Of a stretch of DNA of 64,000 nucleotides, positions 23,952 through 34,598 are shown in pieces. Source of the stretch: Ruegeria pomeroyi (lineage in GTDB: Bacteria; Pseudomonadota; Alphaproteobacteria; Rhodobacterales; Rhodobacteraceae). Numbering within the stretch: position 1 is the first letter of the stretch; the number at the start of each line of letters is the position of its first letter. The DNA lies in the NCBI RefSeq assembly GCF_021405525.1, contig NZ_JAGQAG010000001.1, forward strand, positions 496,001 through 560,000, given 5' to 3'. Position numbers and translations under genes: made by a program. Under the pieces are notes generated by a model, which was given only the letters and a program-made list of their open reading frames with translations, was not told where the DNA came from and searched no databases.

Positions 23952-24596
23952 ATGGCAAAGCAACTCGATTATCACACGATCCGCGAGATCTTTACCCGGT
24001 TCCAGGCCGCCGATCCCGAACCCAAGGGCGAGCTGGAGCATGTGAATGCCTATACGCTGGTGGTGGCGGTCGCGCTGAGCGCGCAGGCCACCGATGCGGG
24101 CGTGAACAAGGCCACCCGCGAATTGTTCAAGATCGCCGACACGCCGGAAAAGATGCTGGCGCTGGGCGAAGAGGGCGTGACCGAGCATATCAAGACCATT
24201 GGCCTGTTCCGTCAGAAGGCCAAGAACGTGATCAAGCTGAGCCGTATCCTTGTCGAGCAATATGGCGGCGAGGTGCCCAATTCGCGCGCCGCGCTGCAAT
24301 CGCTGCCCGGTGTCGGTCGCAAGACCGCCAATGTGGTGCTGAACATGTGGTGGCGCATCCCGGCGCAGGCGGTGGACACCCATATCTTTCGCGTCGGCAA
24401 CCGTACCGGCATCTGTCCGGGCAAGGATGTGGACGCGGTCGAGCGCGCCATCGAGGACAATATCCCGGCCGATTTCCAGCAGCACGCGCATCACTGGCTG
24501 ATCCTGCACGGCCGTTACCATTGCAAAGCCAGAAAGCCGATGTGCGGCACCTGCCTCATCCGTGATCTGTGCCAATTCGAGGACAAGACCCTATGA
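23952..24596 (+). CDS. nth: Endonuclease III
   Basis: A 214-residue DNA glycosylase/AP lyase for oxidised pyrimidines. Helix-hairpin-helix LPGVGRKTANVVLN carries the catalytic lysine, and the catalytic aspartate is in VDTHIFRVGNRTG. The C-terminal iron-sulfur loop is C-x6-C-x2-C-x5-C. It overlaps the next gene by four bases (ATGA), so DNA repair and the kinase are translationally coupled. The ATG at 23952 gives normal length. Confidence 0.97.
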   Translation: MAKQLDYHTIREIFTRFQAADPEPKGELEHVNAYTLVVAVALSAQATDAGVNKATRELFKIADTPEKMLALGEEGVTEHIKTIGLFRQKAKNVIKLSRILVEQYGGEVPNSRAALQSLPGVGRKTANVVLNMWWRIPAQAVDTHIFRVGNRTGICPGKDVDAVERAIEDNIPADFQQHAHHWLILHGRYHCKARKPMCGTCLIRDLCQFEDKTL

Positions 24597-25579
24597 AGAC
24601 CTACGATGTCGTTGGCATCGGCAATGCCGTTGTCGATGTGATCTCGCAAGCCGATGACAGCTTTCTCGACCTGATGGGAATCGAGAAGGGCATCATGCAG
24701 CTGATCGAGCAGGAGCGTGGCGAGGTGCTCTATGCTTCGATGAAGGAGCGGGTGCAGACGCCGGGCGGTTCGGTTGCCAACACCATCGCGGGCGCGGGCG
24801 CGCTGGGTCTGGATACGGCGTTTATCGGGCGGGTGCGCGACGATGCGCTGGGTCATTTCTATGCCGACGCGATGAACGAGGGCGGTATCGACTTCGTCAA
24901 CCCGCCCGTGGCGGGTGAACTGGCGACCTCGCGCTCGATGATCTTTGTCTCGCCCGATGGCGAGCGGTCGATGAACACCTATCTGGGTATCTCGACCACG
25001 CTAAGCTCGGCGGATGTGCCCGAGCAGGTGACGGGCAATGCCAAACTGATGTTCCTCGAAGGCTATCTGTTCGACCACGATGCCGGGAAATCCGCGTTTC
25101 GCGAGGCGGCGCGGGCAACCCGCGCAGCGGGCGGCAAGGCGGGGATCGCGATTTCCGACCCCTTCTGCGTCGACCGGCACCGGGCCGATTTCCTGTCACT
25201 GATCCAGCACGATCTGGATTTCGTGATCGGCAACGAGGCCGAAATCCAGTCGCTGTTCGAGACCGACCATCTGGACGATGCGCTGATGCTGACCTCAGGC
25301 ATCTGCCCGCTGGTGGTCTGCACGCGCTCGGGCGACGGGGTGACGGTGATGGACGGCACGGTGCGCATCGACGTGCCGGTGGAAAAGGTGGTGCCGGTGG
25401 ATGCCACCGGCGCGGGCGACCAGTTCGCTGCGGGCTTCCTGTTTGGCATGGCCACGGGCCGCGATTACGAGACCTGTGCCCGGATCGGCAATGTCTGCGC
25501 CCGCGAGGTGATCGGCCATATCGGCCCGCGCCCCGAAACGAACATGGTCGAGCTGCTGAAGGAAAACGGGCTGCTCTGA
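24593..25579 (+). CDS. PfkB-family sugar/nucleoside kinase (adenosine-kinase-like)
   Basis: A 328-residue ribokinase-fold kinase starting MKTYDVVGIGNAVVDVIS. The PfkB signature is near the C-terminus (VPVDATGAGDQFAAGFLFG), with the catalytic aspartate in GAGD. The N-terminal glycine pair GGSVANTIAGAGALG is the substrate-binding motif, and adenosine-kinase-like proteins of this type are common in Rhodobacteraceae. Its ATG overlaps the nth stop. The transcript ends in repeat element copy A immediately after the stop. Substrate (adenosine, inosine or ribose) is not certain. Confidence 0.9.
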   Translation: MKTYDVVGIGNAVVDVISQADDSFLDLMGIEKGIMQLIEQERGEVLYASMKERVQTPGGSVANTIAGAGALGLDTAFIGRVRDDALGHFYADAMNEGGIDFVNPPVAGELATSRSMIFVSPDGERSMNTYLGISTTLSSADVPEQVTGNAKLMFLEGYLFDHDAGKSAFREAARATRAAGGKAGIAISDPFCVDRHRADFLSLIQHDLDFVIGNEAEIQSLFETDHLDDALMLTSGICPLVVCTRSGDGVTVMDGTVRIDVPVEKVVPVDATGAGDQFAAGFLFGMATGRDYETCARIGNVCAREVIGHIGPRPETNMVELLKENGLL

Positions 25580-25591
25580 GTTCGGGCGAGG

Positions 25592-25654
25592 GAGGGGCGC
25601 TGCCCCTCTTGCCCTGCGGGCAATTCACCCCGGAGTATTTTCGACCAGAAAGAA
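25592..25654 (+). repeat. Three-part intergenic stem-loop repeat, copy A
   Basis: It begins 13 bases after the PfkB gene stop. Hairpin 1 is GAGGGGC-GCT-GCCCCTC (25592-25608). Hairpin 2 is TTGCCC-TGC-GGGCAA (25609-25623). The conserved tail CCCCGGAGTATTTTCG follows. The same architecture recurs after three other plus-strand genes in this window. A terminator or 3'-end-processing role is inferred from position and the T-rich tail. Confidence 0.75.
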
Positions 25655-25778
25655 GCAGGGGCTGTGCGCGGTTCCTTTTGTGTGATGCGCCTGTTTTCCG
25701 AGTGGGCTGTTGGCGGTCAAATTCTTGCCGGATTGCCTGGCTATTCCGAAGTGATGCGTAACGAGTCGGGTAGGCGGT

Positions 25779-26471
25779 ATGAAGGCAAAAGTGGCGGTGT
25801 TCGCGGACGGCGACAATATCGGTGCCGCGTGGGCGCAGGAGGTGCTGGGCACGGCCCGGCAACAGGGCAGTGTCGACTATGCCCGGGTCTATCTGGATGT
25901 GCAGCGCCCGAGCGCCTGGGCCGATCAGGCGGATTGGCGTTTGGTTCACGCTGGGCGGGGCAAGAACGCGGCGGATCTGTTGCTGAGCCTCGATGCTATG
26001 GAGCTTGCCTTGACCGGGAGTTTTGACTGTTTCGTCATTGCCAGTTCGGATGGGGATTTCGCCCATTTGGCGCGACGGTTGCGCGAGATCGGCAAGAAAA
26101 CCGTCGGTATTGGAGAGGTCAAGGCGCCGGACGGGTTCCGGTCGGCCTGTAGCCTGTTTGTCGAATTGGAGGCGAAATCTGCGGCGGCGGCGGTCAGTGT
26201 GCAACCTGAGCGGTGCTCGAAGCTGGATCGGCAGATCCGGTCGGTGATCGCAAAGCACAGCAAGAACGGGCAGGGCATGGCGCTGACCCGGTTGGCACCG
26301 CTGATGCATCAGCAGTTTGGCACGCGCATCAGCCAGCGTCCGGAACGCACCTGGCGTGGATATCTTTCGGCGCGGCCCGATCTGTACGATCTGGATGCCA
26401 AAGGTACCGACGCGATGGTCCGGTTTCTTCCGGCCGGGTTTGCCGGAAGCGAGCTGGGCGACCTGGCCTAA
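25779..26471 (+). CDS. NYN-domain (PIN-like) protein
   Basis: A 230-residue protein with an N-terminal NYN nuclease domain. Acidic residues are in VAVFADGDNIGAAW and in CFVIASSDGDFAHLARRLRE, the expected metal site. The C-terminal 80 residues (RQIRSVIAKHSKNGQGMALT onwards) resemble the OST-HTH/LOTUS RNA-binding module often paired with NYN. It may cleave RNA, but no target is known. The ribosome-binding site is weak (GGGTAGGCGG). It is convergent with a MarR gene; their stop codons overlap. Confidence 0.85.
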   Translation: MKAKVAVFADGDNIGAAWAQEVLGTARQQGSVDYARVYLDVQRPSAWADQADWRLVHAGRGKNAADLLLSLDAMELALTGSFDCFVIASSDGDFAHLARRLREIGKKTVGIGEVKAPDGFRSACSLFVELEAKSAAAAVSVQPERCSKLDRQIRSVIAKHSKNGQGMALTRLAPLMHQQFGTRISQRPERTWRGYLSARPDLYDLDAKGTDAMVRFLPAGFAGSELGDLA

Positions 26472-26974
26472 GCTTCGGCGCGCGCGTTGGCGGTCTCGGC
26501 GCTGTGAAGTGCCTTGGCCAGCAGGGTGGACAGAGCCGCTTGTTCCTCTATCGTCAATCCCTCCAAGAGCTGCGCCTGCGTCGCCACATGGGCGGCCATC
26601 ATCTCGTTGATCAGGGTCAGCCCCCTGGGGGTGAGCGCAATGATCACGCTGCGGCTGTCATCGGGGTTCTTGCGGCGTTCGACCAGTCCGTCCTGTTCCA
26701 GCCGGTCGATCCGGTTGGTCATGGTCCCTGAGGCGACCATGGTGGCATCGAGCAGCGCGCCGGGGGAAAGCGCATAAGGCGGACCCGAGCGCAAGAGCGT
26801 GGCCAGAACGTCGAACTTGGCCGCGTTCAGCCCGTTGCGGGCAAAGTTTTCCTGCATCCCCTGTCCAAAAGCCATCGACAGCCGCGCGACCCGGCCGATC
26901 ACCGCCATTGCCCGCGTGTCGAGGTCGGGGCGCTCGGCCGCCCATTGCCGGGTGATAAGGTCTACATGATCCAT
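26468..26974 (-). CDS. MarR-family transcriptional regulator
   Basis: A 168-residue MarR regulator with the winged-helix region LSPGALLDATMVASGTMTNR and wing ERRKNPDDSRSVIIALTPRG. It is divergent from an EamA exporter gene. The 83-base gap contains two perfect palindromes with half-sites TTATCTTGAC and TTATCTCGAC. It therefore very probably represses both itself and the exporter. The inducing compound, perhaps the exporter substrate, is unknown. Confidence 0.93.
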   Translation of the reverse strand: MDHVDLITRQWAAERPDLDTRAMAVIGRVARLSMAFGQGMQENFARNGLNAAKFDVLATLLRSGPPYALSPGALLDATMVASGTMTNRIDRLEQDGLVERRKNPDDSRSVIIALTPRGLTLINEMMAAHVATQAQLLEGLTIEEQAALSTLLAKALHSAETANARAEA

Positions 26975-26993
26975 GATCCGGGTTATTTCGTCG

Positions 26994-27041
26994 ATTTATC
27001 TTGACGTCAAGATAAATGATGTTATCTCGACGTCGAGATAA
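26994..27041. promoter_or_regulatory. Two perfect palindromic operators between MarR and EamA genes
   Basis: The first palindrome (26994-27017) has 12-base arms ATTTATCTTGAC and GTCAAGATAAAT with no spacer. The second (27022-27041) has 10-base arms TTATCTCGAC and GTCGAGATAA. Their centres are 26 bases apart, and the two differ at one symmetric position per arm. They lie immediately upstream of both divergent starts. Confidence 0.88.
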
Positions 27042-27057
27042 ATTGATGAGGCCCCCC

Positions 27058-27966
27058 ATGTCACGGACAACGGATATCGCCCTGACCGCAATCGCCCCGG
27101 CCATCTGGGGCAGTTCCTATATCGTCACCACCCAGTTCCTGCCCGCGCATTCGCCTTTTGTCGTGGCGCTGCTGCGGGCGCTGCCTGCTGGGTTGCTTTT
27201 GATGCTGCTGGTGCGTCAATTGCCGCCTCGGGCCTGGATCGGGCAGTTGCTGATCCTGGGCGCGCTGAACTTTGCGGTGTTCTGGTCGCTGCTCTTTGTT
27301 GCCGCCTACCGCCTGCCGGGTGGTGTGGCCGCGACGGTGGGTGCGGTACAGCCGCTGATCGTCGTGTTCCTGTCAGCGGTGGCGCTGGGCACACAGATCC
27401 GGCTGGGAGCGGTGCTGTCGGCGTTGGGCGGAATTGTCGGCGTGGCGCTGCTGCTGCTGGGGCCCGAGGCGCGGCTGGATTGGGTGGGCGTGCTGGCCGG
27501 GCTGGGCGGCGCGCTGTCGATGGCGGTGGGCGTGGTGCTGACCCGCAAATGGCGGCCCGATGTGCCGCTGGTCACATTCACCGCCTGGCAGCTGACTGCC
27601 GGTGGTCTGTTGATGATCCCGGTGGCCTGGCTGGCCGCGCCCGACTGGCCCGGCTTGAGCCTGATCAATCTGGCGGCGCTGGCCTGGCTCAGCCTGATCG
27701 GCGGTGCGCTGACCTATATCCTGTGGTTTCGCGGTCTGGCGCGGATCGAACCGGCAGCGGTCTCGCTGCTCGGCATCCTCAGCCCGTTGACGGCGGTGAT
27801 CCTGGGCTGGCTGGCGCTGGGCGAATCCCTGAGCCCGGTTCAGGGGTTGGGCGCGATCATCGTGCTGGGCGCGGTGTGGATCGGGCAGCGCCCGGCGGAC
27901 GCGCCCCGACGACTGCGCTTTGCTCAGCCCAGATGCGGGGCAAAGGCCGCAACGACGCGCTCGTAG
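27058..27966 (+). CDS. EamA/DMT-family exporter
   Basis: A 302-residue inner-membrane protein with ten membrane segments in two EamA repeats; the N-terminal repeat begins [20 protein letters not shown]. It probably exports amino acids or small metabolites. Its promoter region holds two MarR-type palindromes. The 3' end overlaps the convergent rppH gene by 43 bases, so the last 14 residues are encoded opposite the rppH end. Start at 27058 chosen; ATG 27046 is possible. Confidence 0.9.
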   Translation: MSRTTDIALTAIAPAIWGSSYIVTTQFLPAHSPFVVALLRALPAGLLLMLLVRQLPPRAWIGQLLILGALNFAVFWSLLFVAAYRLPGGVAATVGAVQPLIVVFLSAVALGTQIRLGAVLSALGGIVGVALLLLGPEARLDWVGVLAGLGGALSMAVGVVLTRKWRPDVPLVTFTAWQLTAGGLLMIPVAWLAAPDWPGLSLINLAALAWLSLIGGALTYILWFRGLARIEPAAVSLLGILSPLTAVILGWLALGESLSPVQGLGAIIVLGAVWIGQRPADAPRRLRFAQPRCGAKAATTRS

Positions 27967-28409
27967 ACGTCACGCTTGAACGGCACGATCTCGGCCACCA
28001 ACCGGCCGGGGTCCTGCCATTTCCACCGGCTGAATTCGGGGTGATCGGTCTTGATGTCGATCTGATCGTCGCGGCCGGTGAAGCGGAACAGGTACCATTT
28101 CTGCTCCTGCCCGCGATAGCGCCCCTTCCAGATCCGCGGCACAAGGTCATGCGGCAGGTCGTAAGGCAGCCAGCCCTCGGTTTCGGCCACCCTCTCGACC
28201 AGATCCGCGGTCACGCCGGTCTCTTCCCATAGCTCGCGCAGGGCGGCCTCATAAGGGTCCTCGTCCTCGTCCACCCCGCCTTGGGGCATCTGCCAGGCAT
28301 CGGTGTTCTGGTCCATGCGCTGGCCGACAAAGACGAACCCATCGCCATTCATCAGGACCACGCCCACGCAGGGGCGATAGGGAAGCGCGGCAATCTGTTC
28401 GGGTGTCAT
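27924..28409 (-). CDS. rppH: RNA pyrophosphohydrolase (Nudix)
   Basis: A 161-residue Nudix hydrolase of the RppH type, which removes pyrophosphate from 5' triphosphate RNA and starts decay. The Nudix box is intact, starting [20 protein letters not shown] and ending TGV. The flanking [10 protein letters not shown] and WQMPQGG are typical of RppH. The start at 28409 gives the usual length. Its 3' end overlaps the EamA gene. Confidence 0.95.
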   Translation of the reverse strand: MTPEQIAALPYRPCVGVVLMNGDGFVFVGQRMDQNTDAWQMPQGGVDEDEDPYEAALRELWEETGVTADLVERVAETEGWLPYDLPHDLVPRIWKGRYRGQEQKWYLFRFTGRDDQIDIKTDHPEFSRWKWQDPGRLVAEIVPFKRDVYERVVAAFAPHLG

Positions 28410-28505
28410 CCGGGGCCTTTCATTGCGGTTGGCCCTGTCTATCAAGCGACGTTACGGCGGCAAAGGGGGTGACGTCGGGTTTCGCGTGACAGGGGCGCGG
28501 GCTAG

Positions 28506-30572
<2,067 letters not shown>

Positions 30573-30585
30573 TCCGGGCGGGGGA

Positions 30586-30643
30586 GAGATTTTTCGACGA
30601 AAAATCTCCGCCTCCGGCGGGAGTATTTGGGGCGAAATGAAGG
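30586..30643 (+). repeat. Three-part intergenic stem-loop repeat, copy B
   Basis: It starts 14 bases after the fadH stop. Hairpin 1 differs from the other copies: an 11-base stem GAGATTTTTCG/CGAAAAATCTC around A. Hairpin 2 is CCGCC-TCC-GGCGG (30608-30620). The tail GGGAGTATTTGGGGCGAAAT and TGAAGG follows, matching the tail of the other copies. Confidence 0.7.
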
Positions 30644-30712
30644 GCAAAGCGCTAGGGCCTTGGCTGGGTTTCATGGTAGTGTTCAGCCATTGGTTGCAAG
30701 GATTGAACGCTC

Positions 30713-31342
30713 ATGTCGGAAAAAGCGCTTTATGAACCTCTCTCTGCCGGTGACCCACTGTTTTCGGGCTATCGGTTCCGCACCGGCGATCCCGGTGGTC
30801 CGCAGATCGAGGGGTTAGGGCTTGGCCTGGGCGGCGAGAATGGGCTGCAACCGGGTGATCCGGTTGCGCTCGATCAGCATTATGTACGCGCGGTGGCCTT
30901 TACCCGCGAGGCCAGCGGCAAGGTCAGCTGGTTCAACAGCCTGTTCAGTGCGCAGGCCAGCGGCAAGTCGGTGGGCGTGTTGCAGGAGGCTAAATCGTTC
31001 ATGGTGGGGACGGTCGATGGCCAACAGGTGGAAATCGGCGTTGCGGTTCTGTTGAAGATCGAGGCCACCAGTTTCAAATCGGAGGCTCAGGTGTCGGTGG
31101 CCAATATCGCCGCCGAGGCGCAGTTGGGCCTGTCGCGGGCAGAGATGGAGATCAGCGTAAGGGGCTATACCGGGGCGCTGGGCGACATGCTGCCCGCGCC
31201 GAGCGGGGTCGACCTGACCTCGTACACCAAATATCTCGAAGCGTTCGAGCGCATCCAGAAACATGTGTTCGGGCCGGGCGGTGCGGCGCAGTATTCGCCG
31301 GTCGTTCTGGGCAAGCTGCGGGCCGGTGCCGGGGGCGATTGA
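30713..31342 (+). CDS. Hypothetical protein
   Basis: A 209-residue protein I do not recognise. It has no leader, no membrane segment and no cysteine. The composition is normal, with a serine- and alanine-rich middle (TVDGQQVEIGVAVLLKIE). The stretch RGYTGALGDMLPAPSGVDLT stands out in the C-terminal third. It has a full-length frame and typical codon use, so it is likely real. It stands alone between the fadH repeat and a convergent small gene pair. Confidence 0.7.
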   Translation: MSEKALYEPLSAGDPLFSGYRFRTGDPGGPQIEGLGLGLGGENGLQPGDPVALDQHYVRAVAFTREASGKVSWFNSLFSAQASGKSVGVLQEAKSFMVGTVDGQQVEIGVAVLLKIEATSFKSEAQVSVANIAAEAQLGLSRAEMEISVRGYTGALGDMLPAPSGVDLTSYTKYLEAFERIQKHVFGPGGAAQYSPVVLGKLRAGAGGD

Positions 31343-31401
31343 CCGCCACACGGATCGGACCGCGCCCCCTGTTGGTTGAAACGTCTGTTGCGCTGGTTGT
31401 T

Positions 31402-31746
31402 CTAGCCGTGGCTTGCGCGGCTGTCGTCGGGGGCCTGATCGCGGTGGGTCATGCCATAGTCGCGGATCACGCCCGCCACGCGCAGGCGGTAGTCGGCGAA
31501 GAGCGCCTCGCGCCCGCGAGTCTGCGCGCCGCGATGGGCGGCAAGCCGGCGCCAGCGGGTGACGGCTTCTTCATCCTCCCAGAACGACAGCGACAAGAGC
31601 TTGCCGGGGGTGCTGAGGCTCTGGAACCGTTCGACCGAGATGAAGCCCGGCATATCGTCAAGCAGGGCGCGCATCCGGCCCGCGAGATCGAGATAGGCAT
31701 CCTGTTGTTCGGGGGCGGGTTCGACTTCGAAGATGACGGCGATCAT
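31402..31746 (-). CDS. Antibiotic-biosynthesis-monooxygenase-domain protein
   Basis: A 114-residue dimeric alpha-beta-barrel protein with the ABM pattern MIAVIFEVEPAPEQQDAYLD at the start and FWEDEEAVTRWRRLAAHRGA in the core. Members act as small monooxygenases or, often, as uncharacterised stress proteins. Its start overlaps the stop of the NIPSNAP-family gene upstream (ATGA), so the two are coupled. Substrate unknown. Confidence 0.85.
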   Translation of the reverse strand: MIAVIFEVEPAPEQQDAYLDLAGRMRALLDDMPGFISVERFQSLSTPGKLLSLSFWEDEEAVTRWRRLAAHRGAQTRGREALFADYRLRVAGVIRDYGMTHRDQAPDDSRASHG

Positions 31747-32066
31747 GTCGGCTCTCCATGCGGGGTGGAGACCCGTTTGAGCCATGTGCGGTCCTCGCGC
31801 AGAATGAACTTCTCGGTTTGGGCGAAGTCGTAGTTCTGGCGCCCCAGCGGATCGGCGGCAAGGCGGGCGCGATAGGTCTCGTATTCGGCCAGGCTGGGAA
31901 TGTTGTAGATGCCATAGGCGAGGGTCGATGAGCCCTCGTGCGGGGCGTAGTAACCGATCAGGTCGGCGCCGCAACGCGGGATCGCCTGGCCCCAGGTCCG
32001 GGCGTAGCGTTCGAACTGCGCTCGCTTGGTCGGGTCGATATGGTAGCGGATGATGCAGGTCAGCAT
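31743..32066 (-). CDS. NIPSNAP-family protein
   Basis: A 107-residue small alpha-beta protein. MLTCIIRYHIDPTKRAQFER, GYYAPHEGSS and FILREDRTWLKRV are typical of the NIPSNAP family, another dimeric ferredoxin-like barrel. It overlaps the ABM-domain gene by four bases, so two related small folds are made together. Function unknown. Confidence 0.85.
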   Translation of the reverse strand: MLTCIIRYHIDPTKRAQFERYARTWGQAIPRCGADLIGYYAPHEGSSTLAYGIYNIPSLAEYETYRARLAADPLGRQNYDFAQTEKFILREDRTWLKRVSTPHGEPT

Positions 32067-32143
32067 TGGGGTCCTTTCATCTGGACCCCTGTCTTAGGGC
32101 AAGGATCGCCGGCGAGGGTTCGCCCGCGGTCGAAGCTTACGAC

Positions 32144-32584
32144 CTACTTCACCTCGATGGTGATCACCTCGGACACGATCGGGGTGCTGTGGGGCACATG
32201 AGTATAGTCGCCCATCACCAATTGCAGCGTATGTTTGCCCGGTTCGAGGTCGAGCGTGACCTCGGTCTGGCCCTTGCCGAAGTGGCGGTGGTGCTCATCG
32301 GCGGGAAGGGCGTATGTCAGCTCCTCGGCCCCATCTTCGCCCTGACCCATCGGCGGCCGGTCGACCAACAGGTGGTGATGGCCGGTATTCTCGGCTTTGG
32401 TCCCGGCCGGGGCGACGCCCATGCCGCTGAGGCCGAAGATCACCCTGACCGGAGAGGAGACGGTATCGCCATCGGCGAGGTTGGCGAAATAGACGCGCGC
32501 CTCGGGGTTGGCGACGGTGTCGCCACCGGCAAAGGCCGGAAGCGCGATGGCCAGAGCGGCCAGACAGGCGGCTAGCTGTTTCAC
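32144..32584 (-). CDS. DUF4399-family secreted protein
   Basis: A 146-residue protein with a signal peptide (MKQLAACLAALAIALPAFAG). The DUF4399 core follows: ARVYFANLADGDTVSSPVRV and ENTGHHHLLVD, then HHRHFGKGQTEVTLDLEPGK and a terminal beta strand. The histidine-rich stretches could bind metal, but no function is established. GGAG lies upstream of the ATG. It is divergent from a LysR regulator, with 224 bases between. Confidence 0.88.
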   Translation of the reverse strand: MKQLAACLAALAIALPAFAGGDTVANPEARVYFANLADGDTVSSPVRVIFGLSGMGVAPAGTKAENTGHHHLLVDRPPMGQGEDGAEELTYALPADEHHRHFGKGQTEVTLDLEPGKHTLQLVMGDYTHVPHSTPIVSEVITIEVK

Positions 32585-32808
32585 GTGGGTCTCCTTTGTG
32601 CAAAAACTCTGTTGCGATCCTACCGCAGATGCGCCGTTTCTCGGATCACGAAGATGTTTTCAGGCGCCGAAAACCATTGTTTCCCTGTTTCCCTGCCGCA
32701 AACGATCCGCGACAAAACCCTGATATTATCCCAGCTCTGCCCCGTTCTCGCCCAGATCTGCCCGGATAAGTGATCCTCAAGCAAGATCAATCAGCCGAGG
32801 AACCGAGC

Positions 32809-33714
32809 ATGGACCGACTGACAGAAATGGAAGCTTTTGCCAATGTCGTGGACCAGGGCGGATTCACCGATGCGGCAAAGAAGATGGGCATCTCGAAATC
32901 CGCGGTGTCTAAGCATGTTTCCAGTCTCGAAGCGCGCCTGGGCGCCCGGCTGTTGAACCGGACCACCCGCCGGGTGTCGCCGACGGAAATCGGCCTGGCC
33001 TATTATGATCGCGCTCGTCGGGTGCTGAACGATGCCGGAGAGGCCGACGCGCTGGTGACCTCGATGCAATCAGCGCCCTCGGGGTTGCTCAGGATCTCGG
33101 TCGCGACCGATTTCGGCGTCAATCATCTGTCGCCGGTCCTGTCCGGCTTTCTGGCTGAGTTTCCCGATATCACCGTCAACATGGTTCTGAACAACCGTTA
33201 TGTTGAGTTGATCTCGGAAGGGTTCGACATGGCCGTCCGTATCGGCGAGCTCGAAGACAGCACCCTGCGCGCCCGCAAGCTGAGCGAAACCACCAAACGG
33301 ATGATCGCCAGCCCCAGCTACTTCGAGAAATACGGGCGACCGCAAAAGATCGACGATCTGAACGAACACAAGCTGTTGCACTATTCCAGCCAGGCCTCGG
33401 GCAATGTCTGGAAGCTAACCGCGCCGTCGGGCGAGAAACGTCAGGTACGCACCGCCGGCTGGCTGAGTGTGAACGACGGTCAGTCGCTGCTGAACGCCGC
33501 CATTTCCGGGCTGGGGATCGCCTATCTGCCCTGCTACCTGTTCGCCGATGCCATGGAACAGGGGCTCGTCGAGGATGCGATGCCGTCATTGCCCGACGAA
33601 GTACAGGGCATCTACGCTGTCTATCCACCCGGTCGGTTCACCCAACCCAAGGTGCGCGCCTTCATTGATTTCCTGGTCCATTCTTTTGCGGACAAGGGGC
33701 CGATGAACTGGTAA
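32809..33714 (+). CDS. LysR-family transcriptional regulator
   Basis: A 301-residue LysR regulator. Its N-terminal HTH (TDAAKKMGISKSAVSKHVSS, about residues 22-41) belongs to the DUF-free AAKKMGISKSAVSKHV group. The periplasmic-binding-like effector domain follows, with LLRISVATDFGVNHLSPVLS. GCCGAGGAACCGAGC precedes the chosen ATG; an earlier frame extension lacks family sequence. A strong terminator follows. Target genes are not obvious; the divergent DUF4399 gene is a candidate. Confidence 0.92.
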   Translation: MDRLTEMEAFANVVDQGGFTDAAKKMGISKSAVSKHVSSLEARLGARLLNRTTRRVSPTEIGLAYYDRARRVLNDAGEADALVTSMQSAPSGLLRISVATDFGVNHLSPVLSGFLAEFPDITVNMVLNNRYVELISEGFDMAVRIGELEDSTLRARKLSETTKRMIASPSYFEKYGRPQKIDDLNEHKLLHYSSQASGNVWKLTAPSGEKRQVRTAGWLSVNDGQSLLNAAISGLGIAYLPCYLFADAMEQGLVEDAMPSLPDEVQGIYAVYPPGRFTQPKVRAFIDFLVHSFADKGPMNW

Positions 33715-33746
33715 AATTCCCGCTTGCTTCCCTGGCAAGAAGACTG

Positions 33747-33771
33747 CCCCGCGCCTGGCGCGGGGTTTTTT
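33747..33771 (+). terminator. Rho-independent terminator of the LysR gene
   Basis: CCCCGCG and CGCGGGG pair around CCTGG and are followed by a run of six T. It lies 33 bases after the LysR stop and marks the edge of the normal chromosome before the AT-richer scar. Confidence 0.9.
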
Positions 33772-33973
33772 CCTTGAAATGGAAGGCGAGTAACGACAAG
33801 TCTTTGATATCTAAAAAAGAAGAACAAGAAGAAACGTTGTGAAATTATCAAGACCTATTTTTGCAATCAGGTCGAATATCACCGTCGTCGCTGAGCATTT
33901 CTGGAAAATAGTTATTCCGACCAGCAAGTGCAAACAAACTGGCCACCCTTAAACGTCAAGCCGTTATTCTAGG

Positions 33974-34336
33974 TCATGTTGACAAATGGCGCACCCAAAG
34001 GCGTATTGACGTGATGTCGATGAAGCCGAGGAAGCTCTCCGCAGTCTTGTCGTAGCGGGTGGCGACGCGGCGGGCGTTCTTCAGCTTGTTGAAGCACCGT
34101 TCGACCAGGTTGCGCAGCCGGTATAGTGATCGGTCCACGCCAACGCGCTTTTTGCGCGACTTGCGCATCGGAATGACCGGTAGGACATCCCGTTTGTCCA
34201 TGGTTTCCCGAATGCTGTCAGCGTCATAGCCTCGGTCGGCCAGCAGAACACTTGGTGTCGGCAAATTGTCGACCATGACCAGATCGAAGCCGAGATAGTC
34301 GGAGGTTTGCCCCGCTGTGATCTCGGTCCTCATGGG
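33974..34336 (-). pseudogene. IS5-type transposase, C-terminal remnant
   Basis: About 120 codons of a DDE transposase of the IS5/IS4 kind. The surviving part includes LLADRGYDADSI (with the second acidic residue), VIPMRKSRKKRVGVD, and the conserved stretch RLRNLVERCFNKLKNARRVA followed by TRYDK. The N-terminal half, with the first catalytic aspartate, is absent. The frame upstream (to 34456) reads on as unrelated sequence. I could not find convincing terminal inverted repeats. It is a decayed insertion sequence, not active. Confidence 0.85.
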
Positions 34337-34598
34337 TATCGCACCGATGATGAGGTCCGGTTCGATGTGTTCAGACTGAAAGAAGGTGGCGCCGGAAACG
34401 CTCTCCATGCCACAAAGGACTAACCAGAGCATGCACTCCTGCACGAGCTCGGTCATGGCGTTTACGGAAAACAGCGTATGGCTGAAAATAAAGCTCTTGA
34501 GCGATGAACAAGTATCGAGGCAGGCCCAGTCCGCTCTTTGGTGCGTTCTGACTTTGATTGACTAGGTTTTGTGCTGAGTTGACCGCGTGACGCTGGAG

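Noticed and set aside
32740-32766. Imperfect direct repeat of CAGCTCTGCCC and CAGATCTGCCC before the LysR gene
   Set aside because: Short and imperfect, with no dyad typical of a LysR box; could be chance.
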